The notes under the pieces: generated by a model | Told to the model about the DNA's origin: nothing | What the model saw: the letters and a program-made list of their open reading frames with translations, nothing else | The model's database searches: none | Program-made: the position numbers and the translations under genes | Shown: positions 26,111-35,584 of the stretch, piece by piece | Layout of the letters: every line of letters begins with the position of its first letter | Numbering within the stretch: position 1 is the stretch's first letter | Origin: Reyranella sp. | Lineage (GTDB): Bacteria; Pseudomonadota; Alphaproteobacteria; Reyranellales; Reyranellaceae | Direction: 5' to 3' | DNA: 64,000 nt | NCBI RefSeq assembly: GCF_017305915.1 | Contig: NZ_JAFKJN010000005.1 | Span: 310,001 to 374,000 of the forward strand

Positions 26111-27673
26111 ATGCTGCGCCGTCTGCTGCTTGCCTTTTGCGTTTCGATGCTGGCGGGGTCCGCGCTGGCGCAGCCCAAGACGCTCAGGGTCGTGATGCAC
26201 TCGGATCTCAAGATCCTCGATCCGATCTGGACCACCGCCTACATCGTGCGCAACCACGGCTACCTGATCTACGACACGCTGTTCGCGCTGGACGCCAAGC
26301 TCGAGCCGCAGCCGCAGATGGTCGAGAGCTGGACGGTGAGCGACAACAAGCTCACCTGGACCTTCAAGCTGCGCGACGGCCTGAAATGGACCGACGGCAC
26401 GCCGGCCACGTCAGCCGACGTCCTCCCCTCGATCAAGCGCTTCACCGACAAGGACGTGCAGGGCGGCCTGCTCGCCAAGGTGACGAAGGAGATGAAGGCG
26501 GTCGACGACAAGACCTTCCAGATCGTGCTCAGCGAGCCGTTCGGCCTGGTGCTGAAGACGCTCGCCAAGTCGGCCTCGGTGCCGCTGTTCGTCATGCCTA
26601 AGCGGGTCGCCGAGACGCCGATCAGCCAGCAGATTTCCGACACCACCGGCTCGGGTCCGTTCATCTTCAAGAAGGACGAATGGAAACCCGGCGAGAAGGT
26701 CGTCTATGTCCGCAATCCCGACTACGTGCCCCGCAAGGAGCCGCCGTCGAGCCTGGCCGGCGGCAAGGTCGCCAAGCTCGACCGCGTCGAATGGATCTCG
26801 ATCCCCGACGGCCAGACCGCGATCAACGCGCTGCTGTCGGGCGAGGTCGATATGATCGAGACGCCGGCGCACGACCTGCTGCCGGTGCTGGAGAAGGACA
26901 AGAACGTCGTGATCCAGGTGCCCGATCACCTCGGCAGCACCTATGTCCTGCGCTTCAACTGGAAGCAGCCGCCGTTCGACAACCTCAAGGTCCGCCGCGC
27001 CGCCGAATATGCGCTGAACCAGCCCGACTTCCTCAAGGCCAATATCGGCGATCCGCGCTACTTCAAGGAATGCCGCGCGATGTTCGGCTGCGGCGCGACG
27101 TTCGAGACGGCCGCCGGCGCCGAGGGCCTCCTGCAATCGAACTTCGAGGTATCGAGGAAGCTCCTCGCCGAGGCGGGCTACGACGGCAAGCCGATCGTCG
27201 TGCTGCAGACCACCGACATCAACACGCACGTCAATCTCGCGCCGGTCGCCAAGAGCCTGCTCGAGAAAGGCGGCTTCAAGGTCGACGTGCAGTCGATGGA
27301 CTGGCAGACCCAGGTCTCGCGCCGCGCCAAGAAGGACCCGGTCAACAAGGGCGGCTGGAACATCTCGATGACCGCGGCGGCGACCGTCCTGCTCTCCGAC
27401 CCGATCGTCAACCACTACACCGAGGCGACCGGCGACCGCGCCCAGTTCGGCTGGCCGCTCGACGAGGAGATCGAGAAGCTGCGCATGGCGTTCGCCAAAG
27501 AGAACGATCCCAAGAAGCAGTTCGCGCTCGCCGAGCAGGTCCAGAAGCGCGTGCTCGACCTCGGCATCACGGTGCCGCTCGGCCAGTTCGTCCAGCCGAC
27601 GGCGCGGCGCACCAACATCGTCGGCAACGTCGCCTCGCCGGTCACGGTGTTCTGGAACATCGAGAAGAAGTAG
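26111..27673 (+). CDS. Peptide/solute-binding protein of a family 5 ABC transporter
   Basis: 520 residues. Signal peptide MLRRLLLAFCVSMLAGSALA then QPKTLRVV. SBP_bac_5 features: WTFKLRDGLKWTDGTPATSADV, SIKRF, NAL-type LNQPDFLKAN, and the long two-lobed fold. Periplasmic capture of peptides or other solutes. No permease or ATPase genes are nearby, so it must work with a transporter encoded elsewhere or have another role. Confidence 0.9.
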   Translation: MLRRLLLAFCVSMLAGSALAQPKTLRVVMHSDLKILDPIWTTAYIVRNHGYLIYDTLFALDAKLEPQPQMVESWTVSDNKLTWTFKLRDGLKWTDGTPATSADVLPSIKRFTDKDVQGGLLAKVTKEMKAVDDKTFQIVLSEPFGLVLKTLAKSASVPLFVMPKRVAETPISQQISDTTGSGPFIFKKDEWKPGEKVVYVRNPDYVPRKEPPSSLAGGKVAKLDRVEWISIPDGQTAINALLSGEVDMIETPAHDLLPVLEKDKNVVIQVPDHLGSTYVLRFNWKQPPFDNLKVRRAAEYALNQPDFLKANIGDPRYFKECRAMFGCGATFETAAGAEGLLQSNFEVSRKLLAEAGYDGKPIVVLQTTDINTHVNLAPVAKSLLEKGGFKVDVQSMDWQTQVSRRAKKDPVNKGGWNISMTAAATVLLSDPIVNHYTEATGDRAQFGWPLDEEIEKLRMAFAKENDPKKQFALAEQVQKRVLDLGITVPLGQFVQPTARRTNIVGNVASPVTVFWNIEKK

Positions 27674-27779
27674 CCGCCGGGCACGACCGGCATCGCAGAT
27701 CATATGAAGCCGAAAAGGTTGTCCGACAACTTTTGAAATGCGACCCTTCTGCAAACAACGATTTGCGAGGGGAGACGCG

Positions 27780-28778
27780 ATGAAGGGTTTCAATCGGATA
27801 GCCGCCGGTATCGCGTTGCTGGCCGGCCTCGCCTTCACGGGCGATGCGTTCGCCCAGGCCAAGCACTACAAGCTCGCCTACGACCAGCCGGTCGGCACCG
27901 GCTACGGCGTCGGCGGCAAGATCTTCGCCGACAAGCTCAATGAGCTGAGCAAGGGCACCATGCTGATCGACCAGTACCCCGGCGCCCAGCTCGGCCAGGA
28001 GCCGCAGGTGCTGCAGCTGGTGAAGGCCGGCGACATCGAATTCTGCTTCAGCGCCTCGGCCAATGCCGCAACGCTGTCGCCGCAGGCCGGCGTGATGTCG
28101 CTGCACTTCCTGTTCCGCGACGAGGCCCATCTCAAGAAGGCGATCGCCGATCCCGAGGTGGTGAGGGCGGTGCGCACCATGATCGACGAGACGGTGCAGG
28201 GCGCGCACGTGCTGTCGCTGCTGACGCTCGGATTCCGCAACATCTACGCCAAGAAGGAGATCAAGAAGCTCGACGACATCAAGGGCATGAAGGTGCGCGT
28301 CCAGGCGACGCCGACCGAGGACACCATGTTCCCGGCCTACGGCGCGCAGATCGTCCACATGCCGTTCGGCAACGTCTACACCTCGCTGCAGACCGGCGTG
28401 GTCGACGCCGCCGAGAACGGCGTCAATGTCTTCCTGGTCAACAAGCACTATGAAGTGGCGCCGGTGATGTCGATGACCGAGCACGAGGCCAACAACAACC
28501 TGCTGTGGATCAGCGACAAGCTGTGGTCGAGCCTGACGGCCGAGCAGAAGGGCTGGGTACAGGCTGCGGCCGACGAGGTCGGCAAGGTCGAGCCGGGCAA
28601 GGCGCTCGATCTCGAGCGCCAGTCGGCAACCAAGCTCAAGGGCATGGGCGTAAAGATCGTCGACAACATCGACAAGTCGGGCTTCACCAAGATCGCCGCG
28701 CCCTATCTGGAGAAGATGGCCAAGGATCTCGGTCCCCACGCCGCCAAGATCCAGCAGCTGATCGCCGCGGTTAAGTAG
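27780..28778 (+). CDS. TRAP transporter substrate-binding protein (DctP-type)
   Basis: 332 residues from the ATG at 27780, with ribosome site GAGGGGAGA. Signal peptide ends ...GDAFAQ. DctP fold: NELSKGTMLIDQYPGAQLGQEPQVLQLVKAGDIEF, GMKVRVQATPTE, GNVYTSLQTGVVDAAENG with the conserved carboxylate-binding Arg in KVRVQ. Delivers a carboxylate, possibly an organic or amino acid, to the DctQM permease that follows 1 bp downstream. Confidence 0.93.
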   Translation: MKGFNRIAAGIALLAGLAFTGDAFAQAKHYKLAYDQPVGTGYGVGGKIFADKLNELSKGTMLIDQYPGAQLGQEPQVLQLVKAGDIEFCFSASANAATLSPQAGVMSLHFLFRDEAHLKKAIADPEVVRAVRTMIDETVQGAHVLSLLTLGFRNIYAKKEIKKLDDIKGMKVRVQATPTEDTMFPAYGAQIVHMPFGNVYTSLQTGVVDAAENGVNVFLVNKHYEVAPVMSMTEHEANNNLLWISDKLWSSLTAEQKGWVQAAADEVGKVEPGKALDLERQSATKLKGMGVKIVDNIDKSGFTKIAAPYLEKMAKDLGPHAAKIQQLIAAVK

Positions 28779-28779
28779 A

Positions 28780-29337
28780 GTGGCCGACGACCGCTCGCTG
28801 GTGCTCCTCCGGCAGCGCCAGTTGAAGTGGCGCGCCCTCGACGGGCTCGAAGCCGTGCTGATGACGCTGTGCGGCGTCACGTTGTTCGGCTTCAGCCTGT
28901 CGGTGGTGTGCGACATCGTCACCCGCGAGATCGGCCGGCCGTGGCTGTGGCTGCAGGAGGTCACCTCGACCTTCTTCGTCTACGGCATCTTCATCGGCGC
29001 CGCGGTGGCGACGCGGCGCAACGACCACCTCTACCTGGCGGCGGTCGGCGAATCGATGACCGGCCGGCCGCGCACGATCATCGAGGCGGCGATCCGCCTG
29101 GTGGTGATCGGCGTCGGGCTGTTCCTCGCCTGGTTCGGCTACGAGAACTTCCTGCGCGGCTTCGCGAGCTTCCGCATGCCGTCGATGACGCCGATCGCCT
29201 CGCTCTATGCCGCGATCCCGATCTCCGGCGCCCTGATCGCGCTGTTCGCCTTCGAGCAGCTGGTCAACGGTCTCAGGAACGGCTTCGAGACACCGCCCGA
29301 GGACGCAATGCCCGAGGAAGGAGCCGGTGCGCCATGA
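28780..29337 (+). CDS. TRAP transporter small permease (DctQ-type)
   Basis: 185 residues from a GTG at 28780. Four membrane segments, with the DctQ features REIGRPWLWLQEVTSTFFVYGIFIGAAVATRRNDHLYL. Basic N-terminus in the cytoplasm; acidic C-terminal tail (PPEDAMPEEGAGAP). Overlaps the large permease start by 4 bp. Confidence 0.92.
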   Translation: MADDRSLVLLRQRQLKWRALDGLEAVLMTLCGVTLFGFSLSVVCDIVTREIGRPWLWLQEVTSTFFVYGIFIGAAVATRRNDHLYLAAVGESMTGRPRTIIEAAIRLVVIGVGLFLAWFGYENFLRGFASFRMPSMTPIASLYAAIPISGALIALFAFEQLVNGLRNGFETPPEDAMPEEGAGAP

Positions 29338-30674
29338 GCCCCGCGTTGGTTCTCGGCCTCATGACCTTCCTGTTCCTGTTCTTCGGCTATCTCGGCGTGC
29401 CGGTGGCGTTCTCGCTGACCGCTGGCGTGATCATCGGCTCGGCCTTCACCGACGTCACCTACGCGGCGCTGGTGCAGAAGATGTTCGACGGTGTCGATTC
29501 GGAAGCGCTGCTCGCCATCCCGTTCTTCCTGCTGGTCGGCGAGCTGATGAGCTCGGCCAACGTGGTGCAGCGGGTGATCAACCTGTCGCTGTCGCTGGTC
29601 GGCCATCTCAAGGGCGGCCTCAGCCAGGTCGTCGCCGTGTTCAGCATGTTCTTCTCCGAGATGTCGGGCTCGACCACCGCCGACGTGGCGGTGATGAGCC
29701 GCACGCTCTGCGTGTCGATGAAGAGGGAGGGCTACGACCCGCCGTTCGTCGCCGCCATCATCGCCTCGGCCTCGACCATCGCCGCCCTGGTGCCGCCCTC
29801 GATCACCGCCGTGGTCTACGGCGCGGTCGGCAACGTCTCGATCGCCGGCCTGTTCATGGCGGGCTTCCTGCCCGGCTTCATGATCGGCATCGGGCTGATG
29901 ATCTACTGCTATTTCTTCGGCCCGGTGGGCATCCGCCGGCCGCGCTCGAGCTTCGGCCAGGTCGGCCAGGCGACCAAGGAAGCCGCGCTGCCGCTGATGA
30001 TCCCGGTGATCCTGCTGGGCGGCATCCTGACCGGCTGGTTCACGCCGACCGAGGCCGGCGTGGTGGCGGTGTCGTGGATCATCCTGGTGGTGATCCCGAT
30101 GCTCAATCCCCGGCACATCCGCAACCTGCCGCGCGACTTCTGCTATGCCGGCCTGATCTACTCGCTGCCGCTGATCACCATCGCGGCGGCGACGGCGTTC
30201 GGCTGGATGCTGGCCTACCTGCGCGGCGCCATCGTGATCTCGGACTTCATCACCGACCTCGCCGGCAGCGACCCGCACCTGATCATGCTGCTGCTGGTGC
30301 TGCTGTTCACCATCGTCGGCGACTTCATCGAGCCGGTCCCCACCATCATCATCTTCATGCCGCTGGTGAACGCGCTGACCGAGGCCGGCAGCATCAACCC
30401 GGTGCACATGGGCGTGGTGCTGATCCTGACCCTGGCCTTCGGCCTGATCACCCCGCCCTACGGGCTGGTGCTGCTGATGGCCTCGAAATTCGTCGGCGTG
30501 CCCTTCTCGAAAGCCCTGAAGGCGGCGCTGCCGATCTACGTCGTGTTCCTGACGACCATCGTGTTCGCCATCTTCGCGCCCAGCGTGATCCTGTGGCTGC
30601 CCAAGCAGGTCATGCCGCAGGCCGTCGGCTGCTTCAAGAATCCCAGCGGCACCGGCTACATCTGCCCGTCCTGA
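29334..30674 (+). CDS. TRAP transporter large permease (DctM-type)
   Basis: 446 residues with about 12 membrane segments. Conserved parts: LAIPFFLLVGELMSSANV, SEMSGSTTADVAVMS, IIASASTIAALVPPSI, GWFTPTEAGVVAV, and GLITPPYGLVLLMASK. Sodium-driven transport subunit. Its start (ATG 29334) overlaps dctQ; third and last gene of the DctPQM operon. Confidence 0.95.
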   Translation: MSPALVLGLMTFLFLFFGYLGVPVAFSLTAGVIIGSAFTDVTYAALVQKMFDGVDSEALLAIPFFLLVGELMSSANVVQRVINLSLSLVGHLKGGLSQVVAVFSMFFSEMSGSTTADVAVMSRTLCVSMKREGYDPPFVAAIIASASTIAALVPPSITAVVYGAVGNVSIAGLFMAGFLPGFMIGIGLMIYCYFFGPVGIRRPRSSFGQVGQATKEAALPLMIPVILLGGILTGWFTPTEAGVVAVSWIILVVIPMLNPRHIRNLPRDFCYAGLIYSLPLITIAAATAFGWMLAYLRGAIVISDFITDLAGSDPHLIMLLLVLLFTIVGDFIEPVPTIIIFMPLVNALTEAGSINPVHMGVVLILTLAFGLITPPYGLVLLMASKFVGVPFSKALKAALPIYVVFLTTIVFAIFAPSVILWLPKQVMPQAVGCFKNPSGTGYICPS

Positions 30675-30718
30675 GCGGACTTATCCACAGATTGGTGGGA
30701 AGTCGGTGGGAAGTCCGC
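30675..30718. other. Convergent-gene gap with stem and a DnaA-box-like 9-mer
   Basis: Directly after the dctM stop, GCGGACTT (30675-30682) pairs with AAGTCCGC (30711-30718), and between them GGTGGGAAGTC occurs twice in tandem. TTATCCACA (30681-30689) equals the E. coli DnaA-box consensus. A single box is not an origin. The stem lies just before the convergent pirin gene's end and may be a weak terminator. Confidence 0.4.
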
Positions 30719-30734
30719 GGGACTCGCAGGACGC

Positions 30735-31616
30735 TCAGCGATCGGGCAGCGGGATGAACTCCGGATCGCCCGGCACCTTGGCGAAGCGGCCTTCCTTCCA
30801 GTCGGCCTTGGCCTGCTCGATGCGCTCCTTCGAGGAGGACACGAAGTTCCACCAGATGTGGCGCGGCCCATCCATCGCCGCCCCGCCCAGCAGCATCAGC
30901 TTGGCGCCGTCGGCGCCCGCCAGCACGTCGACCGGCACGCCGGCCGCCAGCACGGCGAGGTCGCCGACGGCGAGCTGGCGGTCGCCGATCATGACGTTGC
31001 CGTGGCTGACATAGACGCCGCGCTCCGCGTGCTCCGGCGCGACCGTGATCCTGGCCGCCGCCGGCATCTCGGCCGCGACGTAGAAGATCGGCGAGAAATG
31101 CGTGGTCGGCGCCTTGCGGCCGGCGTAGCTGCCGACGATCAGGCGCAGCGCCGTGCCGCCCTCGCGCCACGCCGGCAGGTCGGCCTTGGCCACGTGCTGG
31201 AAGACCGGCGCCGTCTCCTCGTGGCTGTGCGGCAGCGCCACCCAGGTCTGGACGCCGTGCATGGTGAAGCCGGTGCGCTTCATCTCCGGCTCGGTGCGCT
31301 CGCTGTGGGCGATGCCGCTTCCCGCCGTCATCCAGTTGACGTCGCCCGGCCGGATCGCCTGGGCGTAGCCCAGGCTGTCGCGATGGAAGATGCCGCCCTC
31401 GAACAGGTAGGTGACGGTGGCGAGCCCGATATGCGGATGCGGCCGCACCTCCATGCCGTCGCCGCCCGGCGGGATCGTCATCGGCCCGAAATGATCGAGG
31501 AAGATGAACGGCCCGACCATGCGCCGCTTGACGCTCGGCAGCACGCGGCGCACCGCGAAGCCCGGTCCCAGCTCGTGGGCGCGGCCCTGGACCAGGAGCT
31601 CGATCGGATCGGTCAT
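30735..31616 (-). CDS. Pirin-family protein
   Basis: 293 residues from the ATG at 31616, supported by GGGAGGA 6 bp upstream. Bicupin fold: RMVGPFIFLDHFGPM, VRPHPHIGLATVTYLFEG, and metal ligands HPH...H...E (GDVNWMTAGSGIAHSERTE). Some bacterial pirins are quercetin dioxygenases; others modulate metabolism by binding. The C-terminal cupin contains GGAAMDGPRHIWWNFVSSSKERI. Divergent from the CoA-ligase-like gene with a shared operator-like repeat. Confidence 0.9.
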   Translation of the reverse strand: MTDPIELLVQGRAHELGPGFAVRRVLPSVKRRMVGPFIFLDHFGPMTIPPGGDGMEVRPHPHIGLATVTYLFEGGIFHRDSLGYAQAIRPGDVNWMTAGSGIAHSERTEPEMKRTGFTMHGVQTWVALPHSHEETAPVFQHVAKADLPAWREGGTALRLIVGSYAGRKAPTTHFSPIFYVAAEMPAAARITVAPEHAERGVYVSHGNVMIGDRQLAVGDLAVLAAGVPVDVLAGADGAKLMLLGGAAMDGPRHIWWNFVSSSKERIEQAKADWKEGRFAKVPGDPEFIPLPDR

Positions 31617-31630
31617 CTTGTCCTCCCGCA

Positions 31631-31649
31631 TTGTTTGTGCTGCAAACAA
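31631..31649. promoter_or_regulatory. Putative MarR operator, copy 2
   Basis: Perfect inverted repeat TTGTTTG-TGCTG-CAAACAA with arms identical to 20215-20233 and the same 5-bp spacer length. It lies in the short gap between pirin (minus) and the acyl-CoA synthetase-like gene (plus), only 6 bp before the plus ATG, so binding would block both promoters. Confidence 0.75.
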
Positions 31650-31655
31650 ATAGCC

Positions 31656-33107
31656 ATGAGCCCTCGCGACCTCTCGCCCTTCTTCGCGCCGCGCAGCATC
31701 GCCGTCATCGGCGCGGGCGAGCGCGCCACCTCCTCCGGCGGCGCGATCATGCAGATGCTGCAACGGGCGGCGTACGGCGGACGGGTCGTCCCGGTCAATC
31801 CCAAAGGCGGCACGATATTCGGTTACGAGTCGGTGACCGCCATCGGCGCCATCGACCCGCCGGTGGATCTGGCAGTGATCGTGATCCGGCCGGACGCCAT
31901 CCTCGAGGCTGCTGCCGAGTGCGCCGGCCGCGGCATCAGAAACCTGCTGATCCTGCCCGGCGGCTTCGCCGAGGCGGGCCCTGCAGGCGTAGCGCGCAAC
32001 GAGGCGCTGCTGAAGCTCGCGGCCGAGCGCGGCCTCACCGTCGCCGGGCCGAACTGCGCCGGCATCGTGCATCTCGACCCGGCCTGGCGCTTCGCGGCCA
32101 CCTTCCTGCGCGACCTGCCGCCGGGCGCCGCGGCGAACGGGCTCGCCTTCATCTCGCAGTCAGGGGCGCTCGCCGAGGAGTTCATCGACAAGGCCAATGC
32201 GCGCGGGCTGCCGCTGACCTCGGTGGTGTCGGTCGGCAACGCGGTGCATCTCGGCGTCGAGGACTATCTCGCCTGGCTCGGCGCGCGGCCGGAGATCGGC
32301 GCGGCGTTGCTCTATGTCGAATCGATCGAGGATCACGAGCGCTTCCGCACCCTGGCGCGCGAGGTCGCGGCGATCAAACCGGTGATCGCGTTGTTCGGTG
32401 GAAGCACTGTCGTTGGCGGCTTGGCGGCGGCGGCCCACACCGGCGCGATCGCCAACGACGATGCGGCGATCGATGCCTTCTGCACCTCGTGCGGCATCGT
32501 CCGCGTCGAGAGCCTGCGGCGGCTGCTGATCGCGGCCAAGGCGTTCGGGCGCTTCCCGCAGGGACTGGGCAAGCGGGCGCTGATCCTGTCCAACTCGGGC
32601 GGCCCCGGCGTGATCTGCGCCGACCGGGCGGCGCTCGAGGGGCTGGAGATGGGAGCCTTGCCCCAGCCGATGGCCGACGTGCTGCGCCAGCGGCTGCCGC
32701 CCGAGGCCTCGGCCGCCAACCCGATCGACCTGCTGGCCGACGCCCGCGACGACCGCTTTGGCCTCGCCTTCGAGGCCGCCATGACCCACGCCGCGTCGGC
32801 CTACGACATGGTGCTGATGATCCATGTCGTGCCGTTCATGGTGGATGCGGGTCCGGTGATCGCCCGGCTGGCCGAGCTCGCCGGCGCGGCCCGGCTGCCG
32901 GTGATGCATTCGATGATGGGCACCCTGCCCGGCAAAGCCGACTGGTTCGCCACCATGGAGCGAGCCGGGGTGCCGATGTTCAACGACGTCGAGGAGATGG
33001 CCGAGGCCGCCGGGCTGCTGGCCCGCTACCCGATCCTGCGGAATTCGGCCCGCAGCGACACTCTGCCCGGTGGGGTTTTCCACGACCGGAAACGCCGCCA
33101 ACTATGA
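31656..33107 (+). CDS. Acyl-CoA synthetase (NDP-forming)-like, CoA-binding and ligase-CoA domains
   Basis: 483 residues. CoA-binding Rossmann domain (1-130; FFAPRSIAVIGAGERATSSGG, VVPVNPKGGTIFGYES), succinyl-CoA-synthetase-like domains with GPNCAGI, FISQSGALAEE, SVVSVGNAVHLGVEDYL, and the phospho-histidine loop AAAHTGAIAND. A second flavodoxin-like domain follows (KRALILSNSGGPGVICAD). The ATP-grasp beta part is absent, so it should need a partner or have changed function. It may activate an organic acid to its CoA thioester. Under the shared operator with pirin. Confidence 0.88.
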   Translation: MSPRDLSPFFAPRSIAVIGAGERATSSGGAIMQMLQRAAYGGRVVPVNPKGGTIFGYESVTAIGAIDPPVDLAVIVIRPDAILEAAAECAGRGIRNLLILPGGFAEAGPAGVARNEALLKLAAERGLTVAGPNCAGIVHLDPAWRFAATFLRDLPPGAAANGLAFISQSGALAEEFIDKANARGLPLTSVVSVGNAVHLGVEDYLAWLGARPEIGAALLYVESIEDHERFRTLAREVAAIKPVIALFGGSTVVGGLAAAAHTGAIANDDAAIDAFCTSCGIVRVESLRRLLIAAKAFGRFPQGLGKRALILSNSGGPGVICADRAALEGLEMGALPQPMADVLRQRLPPEASAANPIDLLADARDDRFGLAFEAAMTHAASAYDMVLMIHVVPFMVDAGPVIARLAELAGAARLPVMHSMMGTLPGKADWFATMERAGVPMFNDVEEMAEAAGLLARYPILRNSARSDTLPGGVFHDRKRRQL

Positions 33108-33294
33108 TAATTCGGCGATTCTCCAGCGTTTTCAACTACATGCACAGGTGTTGCATTTTTGCCACTTTTTGTTGGACTTGAGAAAAACTCGTGTCCACTA
33201 TCGGCCGCAACGGGGGCAATTGCGGCGGGCTCCGACGGGAGGTCGGAAATTCGCTGTCAGCCTCAGGTGTTGAAGACTTAGGCGGGAGAGGCTG

Positions 33295-34455
33295 ATGGCG
33301 TACACGACGACGCGTGCTGAGCGCGCCGACCGGTCGCGGCAGGTTTGCGCCTTTGTGGCCGTCGCCGCCGTTTCCCTCTTCGGTTTCCTGTCCGCACCCG
33401 CTGTCGTTCCTGCCTTCGCCCAGGTCAAGGCGCCCGCCAAGGGCCATCTCAAGCTGCCGCCCAAAGAGGCCGCCTCGCCCACCGACAACCAGGCCGACAA
33501 GCTCAACGAGCAGTGGCTGAAGCAGCACAACAGTGGCGCCACCGCCGAGGCTCCGGCCGCCGCCGCCGGCAAGACCGAGGATGCCCCGACCCCCAGCACG
33601 GTTACCCTGCCGGACGCCGGGGCGCGCACCCTCGTCACCGGCTCGGTCAAGCTCGTGAGCGCCAAGACGGCCGCCGCGGGCTTCCTGCCGGGCGGCGCCA
33701 ATGCCGGCGCGCTCAAGCCGCTCAGCGACGCCTTCGCCGGCTTCGCGGCCGGCGCGCCCAAGGTCGAGATGCTGGAAGGCCGCACCGCCGACGGCTCGAG
33801 TCGCCTGCTCTACGCCAGCATCGGCGAGGGCAAGAGCAAGAAGTCCTACTGGTGGTTCACGCCGCTCGACCAGCCGGAGGGCTGGTTCGACGAGACCGGC
33901 AAGCGGTTGGGCGGCAACGTCCTGACCGATCCCAAGCCCGATTCGCGCATCTCCTCGCCGTTCGGCAACCGCCGCTATTACGGCCGCTCGAGCGGCGGCG
34001 GCTTCCATGACGGTATCGACTACGAAGGCAAGGTCGGCGAACCGATCCTCGCGGCCGCCGATGGCGTGATCAATCACCAGAACTGGTACTACCAGTACGG
34101 CCGCACGGTGAAGATCACCCATGCCGACAGTTTCGAGACCCTGTACGCCCACATGTCCCGCTTCGAGACCAGCCTGGCGGTCGGCAGCAAGGTCAAGAAG
34201 GGCGACGTCATCGGCTATGTTGGCTCGACCGGCCGCTCGACCGGCCCGCACCTGCACTTCTCGGTGATCGTCGGCGGCCGCTTCGTCGATCCGCAGCCCT
34301 ACATCTCGGGCAATGGCGGCCACGACGAGCTGGGCGGCCAGTCGCTGGTGGCCTATCGCAAGTGGCAGCAGGACGTGCGCACGGCGAGCGAGCAGCAGCG
34401 CTCGACGCGCCGCAGCGAGCCGTGGAGCCAGAACCCGTTCGCCGGCCACAACTGA
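33295..34455 (+). CDS. M23-family metallopeptidase (LytM domain)
   Basis: 386 residues. N-terminal signal/anchor (VCAFVAVAAVSLFGFLSAPAVVPAFAQ), a long low-complexity Ala/Pro region (about 45-130), a middle domain, then the LytM domain (about 215-350): zinc ligands in GGFHDGIDYEG and GPHLHFSV, with TLYAHMSRF. Periplasmic murein endopeptidase or a regulator of one. The 187-bp gap before it holds an imperfect palindrome around 33174-33197 (GGACTTGAG / CTCGTGTCC), possibly a terminator or operator. Confidence 0.9.
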   Translation: MAYTTTRAERADRSRQVCAFVAVAAVSLFGFLSAPAVVPAFAQVKAPAKGHLKLPPKEAASPTDNQADKLNEQWLKQHNSGATAEAPAAAAGKTEDAPTPSTVTLPDAGARTLVTGSVKLVSAKTAAAGFLPGGANAGALKPLSDAFAGFAAGAPKVEMLEGRTADGSSRLLYASIGEGKSKKSYWWFTPLDQPEGWFDETGKRLGGNVLTDPKPDSRISSPFGNRRYYGRSSGGGFHDGIDYEGKVGEPILAAADGVINHQNWYYQYGRTVKITHADSFETLYAHMSRFETSLAVGSKVKKGDVIGYVGSTGRSTGPHLHFSVIVGGRFVDPQPYISGNGGHDELGGQSLVAYRKWQQDVRTASEQQRSTRRSEPWSQNPFAGHN

Positions 34456-34552
34456 GCCGCGCGCGATTCATTTCATTTCGACTGTTGCCTGACGGGGCCG
34501 GGAAGGCGAGACTCTGCGCCCGGGTTCTACAGGGCATCAATGGGAGAACGTA

Positions 34553-35584
34553 ATGCGTAATTTCACTCTGACAGCCGCGGCCGCGGTGGCCACGATGCTG
34601 GCCTCGGGCAGCGCCTGGGCCGGCAAGGACCTCGACGCCATCAAGGCGCGCGGCAGCCTGGTCTGCGGTGTCGGCCAGGGCACCGCGGGCTTCATGATGG
34701 CCGACAGCACCGGCAAGTGGGTCGGCCTCGATGTCGACGTCTGCCGCGCCGTCTCGGCGGCGATCTTCGGCGACTCCGAGAAGGTCAAGTACGTGCCGCT
34801 CAGCTCGCAGCAGCGCTTCACCGCGCTGCAGTCGGGCGAGGTCGACATCCTGTCGAACAACACCACCCAGACGCTGACGCGCGACACCGCGCTCGGCCTC
34901 GATTTCACGGCGGTGACCTACTACGACGGCCAGGGCTTCCTGGTGCCCAAGAAGCTCGGCGTGAAGAGCGCCAAGGAGCTGAACGGCGCCACGGTCTGCG
35001 TCGCCCCCGGCACCACCACCGAGCTCAACCTCGCCGACTACTTCCGCGCCCAGAAGATGACCTTCAAGCCGGTGGTGATCGAGAAGGTCGACGAGGTCCG
35101 CGCCGCCTTCTTCTCCGGTCGCTGCGACGTCTACACCAACGATTCGTCGAGCCTCTATGCGACGCGCGCCGCCAACCCGCCACCGCCGCTCAAGCCCGAG
35201 GACTTCATCGTGCTGCCGGAGATCATCTCCAAGGAGCCGCTGGCGCCGGCGGTGCGGCACGGCGACAACCAGTTCGCCGACATCGTGCGCTGGACCCAGT
35301 ACGCGATGGTCGAGGCCGAGGAGTACGGCATCAACTCCAAGAACGTCGACGAGATGCTGAAGAGCGAGAATCCGACCATCAAGCGCATCCTCGGCGTGAC
35401 CCCGGGCATGGGCAAGGCGCTGGGCGTCGACGAGAAGTGGGTCTACACCATCGTCAAGCAGGTCGGTAACTACGGCGAGAGCTTCGAGCGCAATGTCGGC
35501 ATGGGCTCGGTGCTCAAGATCGAGCGTGGCCTGAACAAGCTGTGGACGCAGGGCGGCCTGCAATACGCCCCGCCGATCCGCTGA
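34553..35584 (+). CDS. aapJ: General amino-acid ABC transporter binding protein, copy 1 (AapJ-like)
   Basis: 343 residues. Signal peptide ends GSAWAG; binding lobes KDLDAIKARGSLVCGV, GLDVDVCRAVSAAIFGD, SGEVDILSNNTTQTLTRD, YYDGQGFLVPKKLGV, NGATVCVAPGTTTELNLADYF. Captures L-amino acids in the periplasm for AapQMP. Ribosome site GGGAGAA before the ATG. An almost equal paralogue follows with a 1-bp stop/start overlap. Differences cluster around the presumed ligand loops. Confidence 0.93.
   Translation: MRNFTLTAAAAVATMLASGSAWAGKDLDAIKARGSLVCGVGQGTAGFMMADSTGKWVGLDVDVCRAVSAAIFGDSEKVKYVPLSSQQRFTALQSGEVDILSNNTTQTLTRDTALGLDFTAVTYYDGQGFLVPKKLGVKSAKELNGATVCVAPGTTTELNLADYFRAQKMTFKPVVIEKVDEVRAAFFSGRCDVYTNDSSSLYATRAANPPPPLKPEDFIVLPEIISKEPLAPAVRHGDNQFADIVRWTQYAMVEAEEYGINSKNVDEMLKSENPTIKRILGVTPGMGKALGVDEKWVYTIVKQVGNYGESFERNVGMGSVLKIERGLNKLWTQGGLQYAPPIR

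Noticed and set aside
30681..30689. Perfect DnaA-box sequence TTATCCACA
   Set aside because: A single 9-mer with no cluster, AT-rich unwinding region or dnaA/dnaN/parAB genes nearby; not evidence of an origin.
33070..33273. 67-codon frame overlapping the end of the CoA-ligase-like gene
   Set aside because: Random-looking composition and no ribosome site; it covers the promoter region of the M23 peptidase gene.
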